Assembly (NCBI GenBank): GCA_021160845.1
Contig: JAGHBT010000152.1
Coordinates: 1 to 9,347, forward strand
Length of the DNA stretch: 9,347 bases
Direction of reading: 5' to 3'
Origin: a bacterium
GTDB lineage: Bacteria > Krumholzibacteriota > Krumholzibacteriia > Krumholzibacteriales > WJIX01
Part shown: positions 5,722 through 9,347 of the stretch, one piece after another
Numbering within the stretch: the stretch's first letter is position 1
Layout of the letters: every line of letters starts with the position of its first letter
Program-made: the position numbers and the translations under genes
The notes under the pieces: generated by a model
Databases searched by the model: none
Seen by the model: the letters and a program-made list of their open reading frames with translations, nothing else
Told to the model about the DNA's origin: nothing

Positions 5722-5883
5722 AAAATTTCAAAACCCACAATTGGGCAAAGTTAAAAACCCCTCGTAGGATCGATTTTTCCGCGAGAGGGCTTTGCTGCCG
5801 AGAGAGAATGAAGTTTGGCGACGAATTCGGAAGCTACAGACTTCAAAACAGGGTTCACAAAAGGATATTCGCGAAGAAATAGA

Positions 5884-6864
5884 ATGGTATTTAAAAACAA
5901 TTTCGGGTGGTCAATCTCACGGGAATCTTTGTTCGATTCCTGCAAAAGAGCTTATTATTTTCATTATTATCTTAGCTGGGGCGGTTGGAATAGAAACGCG
6001 CCTGAAGATTCCCGCAGAGCATTCAAACTCAAACGCCTTGTTTCTCTTCCACTCTGGCGCGGTCAGCTGGTACACTATATTGCAACAAAAATACTTCAAT
6101 CCACACGGTCAAAAAAGAGAATTCCAGCCGAAGATGACGTTACCAGCTATACCATTGAATCCTTTAATAAACAGCTGAATTTCTCGAAAGAGAAGAGATA
6201 CCGCTATGAACCGAAAAAAATCAGGGGAAAATTACATACCAACTGGCTCGCACTCCGCGATCATGAATACGGTATCGATATCCCGCCAAGACATATTGAA
6301 AAAACACGCGGCGAATGCTTGAAAGCAATAAAAGCCCTTCTTGAAAGTCCGATTCTTGACAAAATTTCAAAAACCGATTCGTCCAAATGGGTTATCGAAG
6401 ACATAGATTTCTCGGAATTTGCTCAGTCATTCCAATTTGAAAAAACAACTATTTTCTTGAAAACCGACTTCATGTTCCGTTCTAACGACGGCACCTTCAA
6501 TATAGTTGACTGGAAAACATTCGCTGACAACCCTCCCTCTTCCAAAAAAAGAGATTTGGGAAGAGCGGGTGATCAACTCGGTATATATGGATATTATGCC
6601 ACAGCTATTCTTGGCGAACCGATCGGCAATATCAAAATGTATGAAATAAATCTCCTTGATGCCGCACGGGAAGTAGTATACACAATAAATAAAAAAAGCA
6701 TAGAAAGGGCGACAAAGCGCATAAACAAAGGGATAGCAAAACTGGCTTCTGTTCTAACAGATAACGATACCGAGAAAAACAACCCATTAACCTATCAATA
6801 TTTTCCACCTAACAGAGGTAATAAATGCAAGTTCTGCAATTTCAGCATAATATGTGATGAATGA
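5884..6864 (+). CDS. stand-alone PD-(D/E)XK nuclease with predicted Fe-S cluster cysteines
   Basis: A 326-residue RecB-like PD-(D/E)XK family nuclease. It opens with FGWSISRESLFDSCKRAYYFHYYLSWGGWN (given in pieces: FGWSISRESLFDSC at 7-20, then KRAYYFHYY at 21-29, then SWGGWN), the usual N-terminal block. The active-site pieces follow: H64 in RGQLVH; acidic D195 in KTDFMF; D209 and K211 in IVDWKTF (the D-x-K core); and Q231 with Y235 in GDQLGIYGYY. It ends in CKFCNFSIICDE, i.e. C315-x2-C318-x5-C324, which with C20 matches the four-cysteine Fe-S pattern of Cas4/AddB-type nucleases. It should cut DNA, most likely as an exonuclease. No helicase, Cas gene or CRISPR array is near. The ATG 5884 is preferred because related proteins begin just before this WSxSR block; TTG 5815 would add 23 unrelated residues. 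Its ribosome binding site is weak (GAAG, 7 nt upstream). Confidence 0.85.
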   Translation: MVFKNNFGWSISRESLFDSCKRAYYFHYYLSWGGWNRNAPEDSRRAFKLKRLVSLPLWRGQLVHYIATKILQSTRSKKRIPAEDDVTSYTIESFNKQLNFSKEKRYRYEPKKIRGKLHTNWLALRDHEYGIDIPPRHIEKTRGECLKAIKALLESPILDKISKTDSSKWVIEDIDFSEFAQSFQFEKTTIFLKTDFMFRSNDGTFNIVDWKTFADNPPSSKKRDLGRAGDQLGIYGYYATAILGEPIGNIKMYEINLLDAAREVVYTINKKSIERATKRINKGIAKLASVLTDNDTEKNNPLTYQYFPPNRGNKCKFCNFSIICDE

Positions 6865-6874
6865 TAATACACAA

Positions 6875-6895
6875 GCGCCGATCCTCAGCCGGCGC
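6875..6895. terminator. GC-rich stem-loop between convergent genes
   Basis: GCGCCG (6875-6880) pairs perfectly with CGGCGC (6890-6895) around a 9-nt loop. It lies 10 nt after the nuclease stop and also downstream of the converging CNNM gene, so it could stop both transcripts. Neither side has a good T-run (plus side AACTCTCGTT, minus side TTGTGTATT), which lowers confidence. Confidence 0.5.
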
Positions 6896-6903
6896 AACTC
6901 TCG

Positions 6904-6934
6904 TTATTCATACTCACCGTCAATATCCTCAATG
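6904..6934 (-). repeat. imperfect copy of the 3' end of the adjacent CNNM gene
   Basis: Positions 6904-6934 match 6975-7005 at 25 of 31 bases without gaps, 71 bp apart. The second copy covers the last codons and stop of the CNNM-CBS gene (VGDIASEY-stop). Read on the minus strand, the first copy encodes IEDIDGEYE-stop, which also looks like a CorC-type C-terminal end. An in-frame stop lies just upstream, so it is not expressed as part of a protein. It is best read as a remnant of a duplicated gene end. Confidence 0.45.
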
Positions 6935-6977
6935 GATTATGGAAATTTCGTACCCTATACAAACGCAATTCTCCTTA

Positions 6978-7949
6978 TTAATACTCACTGGCAATATCTC
7001 CAACGATATTTTCAATTATATTCTCTAACGTAAGTATCCCCTTAGATCTGCCTTTCTTGTCTACAACAATGGCAAAATGAAGGGCTTCACTCTTCATCCT
7101 GACAAGGAGGGTTTCGGCAAATTCATCCTCCACGGCATAAAAGGGTTTTTGCATAAGGGATGTGAGTTTCTCCCCACTCTCAACTCCGAGCAGATCAAAT
7201 AGAGAAATAATACCCACAACATTCCCTGAATCCGGAGAAATGAGAGGATAGCGCGAATACGGATATTTGTTGGCAGCCTTTACAACCTCGGATATCGAAC
7301 TGGTATACGGAAAAGAAATAACTTCATTGATCGGCAACATCAAATCGGAGGCTCTAACGACTCCGAAGTGAAAAACGCCGTCAATAATCTTCTGCTCTCT
7401 CTGCGTTACAATCCCCTTGTCTTTATTTCCACTGTATAAATAGATCAGCTCTTCACGAGTTGAAATAGAATCCAGTGTCACCCTGCTCCCGCCGGCTATC
7501 TTTGCCGGAATACCGGCGAGCAAAGCTATTGGCATAACAAGAGGCCATAGAATATACGAAAAGCCTTTAAGAATCGGGGCTACAAAAGTGGAGAGCCGAT
7601 CTGAGTGGTAGAGAAAAGAGGCTTTTGGAATCACTTCTCCAAATACCAGCAAAATAGGTGTCATCACAATAGTTGCAACGACCGCCCCGTTGTTTCCAAA
7701 CAATCTGACAGCAATAGCAGTCGCTTCGGCAGTACAGATAACAATAGCCAGATTCGTACCCACAAGAACAATACTAAAAAGGGATTTGGGTGAAGCGAGA
7801 AGACTCTCCAGAATACGGGCGTTTAAAAACCCTTCCTTCGCTTTGCTTTTTAATTTTACCCTACTGCAGGAAACAACTGCTGTCTCTGAACCAGAAAAAA
7901 ATGCCGCCATTATAATCATAGCTACTATGACTAACACAGAAAACAACAC
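6978..7949 (-). CDS. CNNM-domain/CBS-pair membrane protein, short form lacking CorC_HlyC domain
   Basis: A 323-residue paralogue of the next gene upstream in the operon. The CNNM (DUF21) membrane domain spans about residues 1-150 with hydrophobic segments near 3-18, 57-81, 88-103 and 122-146. It carries AFFSGSETA (16-24) and the conserved FGEVIPK (103-109). A CBS pair follows (about 195-320; SDLMLPINEV, then SRYPLISPDSGNVVGIISLFDLL and HFAIVVDKKGRSKGILTLENIIENIVGDI). The chain stops right after it, without the CorC_HlyC domain usual in this family. Relatives move Mg2+ or Na+ across the inner membrane or regulate such transport. Where the full-length neighbour has GNLVVN (79-84), this protein has GTNLAIV (64-70), losing the second Asn. 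The start is GTG 7949, 2 nt after the upstream stop, with GAGG 7 nt before it inside the upstream coding region, so translation is probably coupled. Confidence 0.88.
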   Translation of the reverse strand: MLFSVLVIVAMIIMAAFFSGSETAVVSCSRVKLKSKAKEGFLNARILESLLASPKSLFSIVLVGTNLAIVICTAEATAIAVRLFGNNGAVVATIVMTPILLVFGEVIPKASFLYHSDRLSTFVAPILKGFSYILWPLVMPIALLAGIPAKIAGGSRVTLDSISTREELIYLYSGNKDKGIVTQREQKIIDGVFHFGVVRASDLMLPINEVISFPYTSSISEVVKAANKYPYSRYPLISPDSGNVVGIISLFDLLGVESGEKLTSLMQKPFYAVEDEFAETLLVRMKSEALHFAIVVDKKGRSKGILTLENIIENIVGDIASEY

Positions 7950-7951
7950 TT

Positions 7952-9250
7952 TCAGTCCTCATCCTTTTCTTTATCAAGCTTGCTAACCTTGATCTTGTTA
8001 ATCCTGGTTTCCCCGGCGGATATAACAAGAAAACGTATGTTTCCAATATTAAAAGATTCTCCTTCTCTTGGAATCTTTCCTGTCATTTCCGTCAGATAAC
8101 CCGCTACTGTCTCTACTTCTTCTGAATCAATCCTGGTTCCCAGAATCTTATTTAATCCTTGGATTCTGAAGGTTCCGTCAACTATGATTTCACCTCGCTC
8201 TATTACATGATACGCTTTGACCTTAGGTTCTCTTCTATCGCGTATCTCACCAAAAATTTCTTCCAGAATATCCTCAAGAGTAACTATCCCTGAATATGCT
8301 CCATGTTCATCAACTACTATGGCAACATGGTGTCGCGCGTTTATAAATTCATTCAGCAAATAACGAATTTTTTTACTTTCAGGAACAAACCAGACTGGCT
8401 GCATTATTTCTCTAAGGCGCATCTTATTCCCACTCGGATACTTAAGCAGCTCTTTCGCTAAAAGAATTCCAATAATACTGTCGGTTGTCTCTTCATAAAG
8501 GGGAACACGGCTGAACCCATATTTCTTTACTAGCGGCACAGCTTCATTTAAGAACATCTGAACATCTATGGAAAAAACCTCGCCTCGAGGTGTGAGGATT
8601 TCCTCCACTGTAGTTTCCGCAAAGAGAAAGAAATTGCTAAGAATCTCTCTCTCAAAACCTTCAAAAAGCCCGTTTCTATATCCAGCTTCAACCGCTGTGA
8701 CAAGTTCTATCGAATCGTACCCCTTGTGTGGTTCTCCCAATAAGAAACTGCTTCCCTTAACGGAAAAATCAGCTATCCAGCCCAAAACCCAACCTATAGG
8801 CGCTGAAAGAAAGATTAAAACCCTGTATACGGGAGCGGAAACTACCGCGAGAGAAATTGAATGTTGAAAAGCAAAATCCTTTGGAGTTATTTCACCAAAA
8901 ACAAGAATAAGAACCGTCATAATGACAGTAGCTATAACTACGCCGTTCTTGCCGAAATATTGTATAGCGAAAGCCGTAACGACGCTTGTACTGGCGATAT
9001 TAACAACTAAATTCCCAAAAAGTATTGTTACGAGAAGCCTTCTTGGATTGGACAAAAGAGAAGCTACCATTCTCCTTCGCCTGCTTCCGGATCTCATTTT
9101 CTCAACGACTGAATACTGCAGAGAAAAATAAGCAACCTCCGACCCTGAGAAAAAAGCTGAAAACCCGAGTAGCAAAAATACTAATATGATTAATGGAATA
9201 TGGTTGGTAATTTCCAAAGTCTTTCTAATACCTTCCAAGCACACAGACAA
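7952..9250 (-). CDS. CorC/HlyC-family protein: CNNM membrane domain, CBS pair, CorC_HlyC domain
   Basis: A full-length (432-residue) member of the CorC/HlyC (UPF0053, CNNM-like) family, thought to export Mg2+ or affect Mg2+/Co2+ resistance at the inner membrane. The CNNM domain covers about residues 15-190 with hydrophobic segments near 18-34, 71-95, 103-118 and 140-160; conserved marks are AFFSGSEVA (32-40), FGNLVVNIAS (78-87) and FGEITPK (118-124). The CBS pair lies at about 205-335 (EEILTPRGEVFS; HHVAIVVDEHGAYSGIVTLEDILEEIFGEI). The C-terminal CorC_HlyC domain is at about 343-428 (IIVDGTFRIQGLNKIL, EEVETVAGYL), followed by an acidic tail. It precedes the short paralogue by 2 nt, forming an operon. 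The start is unsure: TTG 9250 has only a weak AAAG upstream, and GGAAGG inside the reading frame could serve a TTG at 9217. Either way the first membrane segment is intact. Confidence 0.93.
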   Translation of the reverse strand: MSVCLEGIRKTLEITNHIPLIILVFLLLGFSAFFSGSEVAYFSLQYSVVEKMRSGSRRRRMVASLLSNPRRLLVTILFGNLVVNIASTSVVTAFAIQYFGKNGVVIATVIMTVLILVFGEITPKDFAFQHSISLAVVSAPVYRVLIFLSAPIGWVLGWIADFSVKGSSFLLGEPHKGYDSIELVTAVEAGYRNGLFEGFEREILSNFFLFAETTVEEILTPRGEVFSIDVQMFLNEAVPLVKKYGFSRVPLYEETTDSIIGILLAKELLKYPSGNKMRLREIMQPVWFVPESKKIRYLLNEFINARHHVAIVVDEHGAYSGIVTLEDILEEIFGEIRDRREPKVKAYHVIERGEIIVDGTFRIQGLNKILGTRIDSEEVETVAGYLTEMTGKIPREGESFNIGNIRFLVISAGETRINKIKVSKLDKEKDED

Positions 9251-9347
9251 GGCTTATCTTTGATCTGCCTTATAATTCATTGGCAAAAACTAATCGGCGC
9301 AACCCGCTCTTAATTTCCATACCCCCCTATTACAATTCGCAGCCAAA
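9251..9347 (-). other. right-edge region upstream of the CNNM operon
   Basis: These 97 bp lie upstream of the CNNM operon. I see no convincing promoter; TTATAA near 9273 has no -35 partner. All three minus-strand frames reach a stop within 60 nt of the edge, so the tail of an upstream co-transcribed gene may be present but cannot be identified. Confidence 0.4.

Noticed and set aside
5722..5790. CCCTCG / CGAG-AGGG hairpin after acpS as terminator
   Set aside because: The stem needs a bulge and no T-run follows; too weak to call.
5808..5882. 24-codon frame from ATG 5808 ending next to the nuclease ATG
   Set aside because: It could be a leader peptide (its stop TAG is one base before ATG 5884), but it has no clear ribosome binding site or telling composition.
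5792..6178. 128-codon plus-strand frame overlapping the nuclease N-terminus
   Set aside because: It is out of frame with a clear PD-(D/E)XK protein; its hydrophobic stretch is a frame-shift artefact of the nuclease sequence.
6890..6966. Tiny minus-strand frame after TAATAAGGAG following the short CNNM gene
   Set aside because: GGAG with TTG at 8 nt is suggestive, but 25-odd codons with no known match and overlapping the terminator hairpin is not enough.
1..9347. CRISPR array, tRNA, mobile element or toxin-antitoxin pair
   Set aside because: No regularly spaced repeats, no tRNA-like cloverleaf, no transposase or terminal repeats, and no small gene pairs were found on reading both strands by eye.

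Overview
The window is about 9.3 kb of AT-leaning bacterial chromosome. It is densely coded, with short intergenic gaps (all under 300 bp) and genes on both strands. I see no tRNA, rRNA, CRISPR array, transposase or phage gene. The ribosome binding sites are clear: GGAGGT, GGAGGAG and GGAAGGA each sit exactly 7 nt before a start codon. Several promoters look sigma-70-like. The secreted protein (signal peptide, beta-rich domain, then a fibronectin-III-like repeat with an 'RYSTDRFPEGYGDG' type strand-turn) resembles exported proteins of FCB-group candidate phyla such as Krumholzibacteriota, Eisenbacteria, Zixibacteria or Latescibacterota. That placement is an inference from style, not from a marker gene.

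Layout, left to right. 1-357 (-) is the N-terminal part of a PP2C-type Ser/Thr phosphatase, cut by the window edge. 582-1274 (+) is a HAD hydrolase of the beta-phosphoglucomutase type, divergent from the phosphatase. 1303-1989 (-) is a response regulator whose C-terminal part looks like a histidine-kinase dimerisation domain that has lost its histidine. 2136-3125 (-) is the secreted protein, with a strong promoter and an operator-like array upstream. 3397-3855 (-) is a GNAT acetyltransferase. 4155-5114 (+) is a BioF2/FemAB-like acyltransferase, divergent from the GNAT. 5335-5721 (+) is acpS. 5884-6864 (+) is a stand-alone PD-(D/E)XK nuclease with four cysteines placed for an Fe-S cluster. 6978-7949 (-) and 7952-9250 (-) are two CNNM/CBS (CorC/HlyC-like) membrane proteins in tandem, 2 nt apart.

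Functional grouping is loose. PP2C and the response regulator are signalling proteins but are separated by the HAD gene on the other strand. The only obvious operon is the CNNM pair: a full-length protein followed by a shorter paralogue that lacks the C-terminal CorC_HlyC domain and appears to lack one conserved ion-site asparagine. AcpS and the nuclease share a strand but have no evident functional link.

I find no clearly new multi-gene system. The most interesting points are the receiver plus dead-DHp fusion, the three-half-site operator array behind the secreted-protein promoter, the divergent CNNM pair with a duplicated 3' tail beyond it, and the structured intergenic region before acpS.
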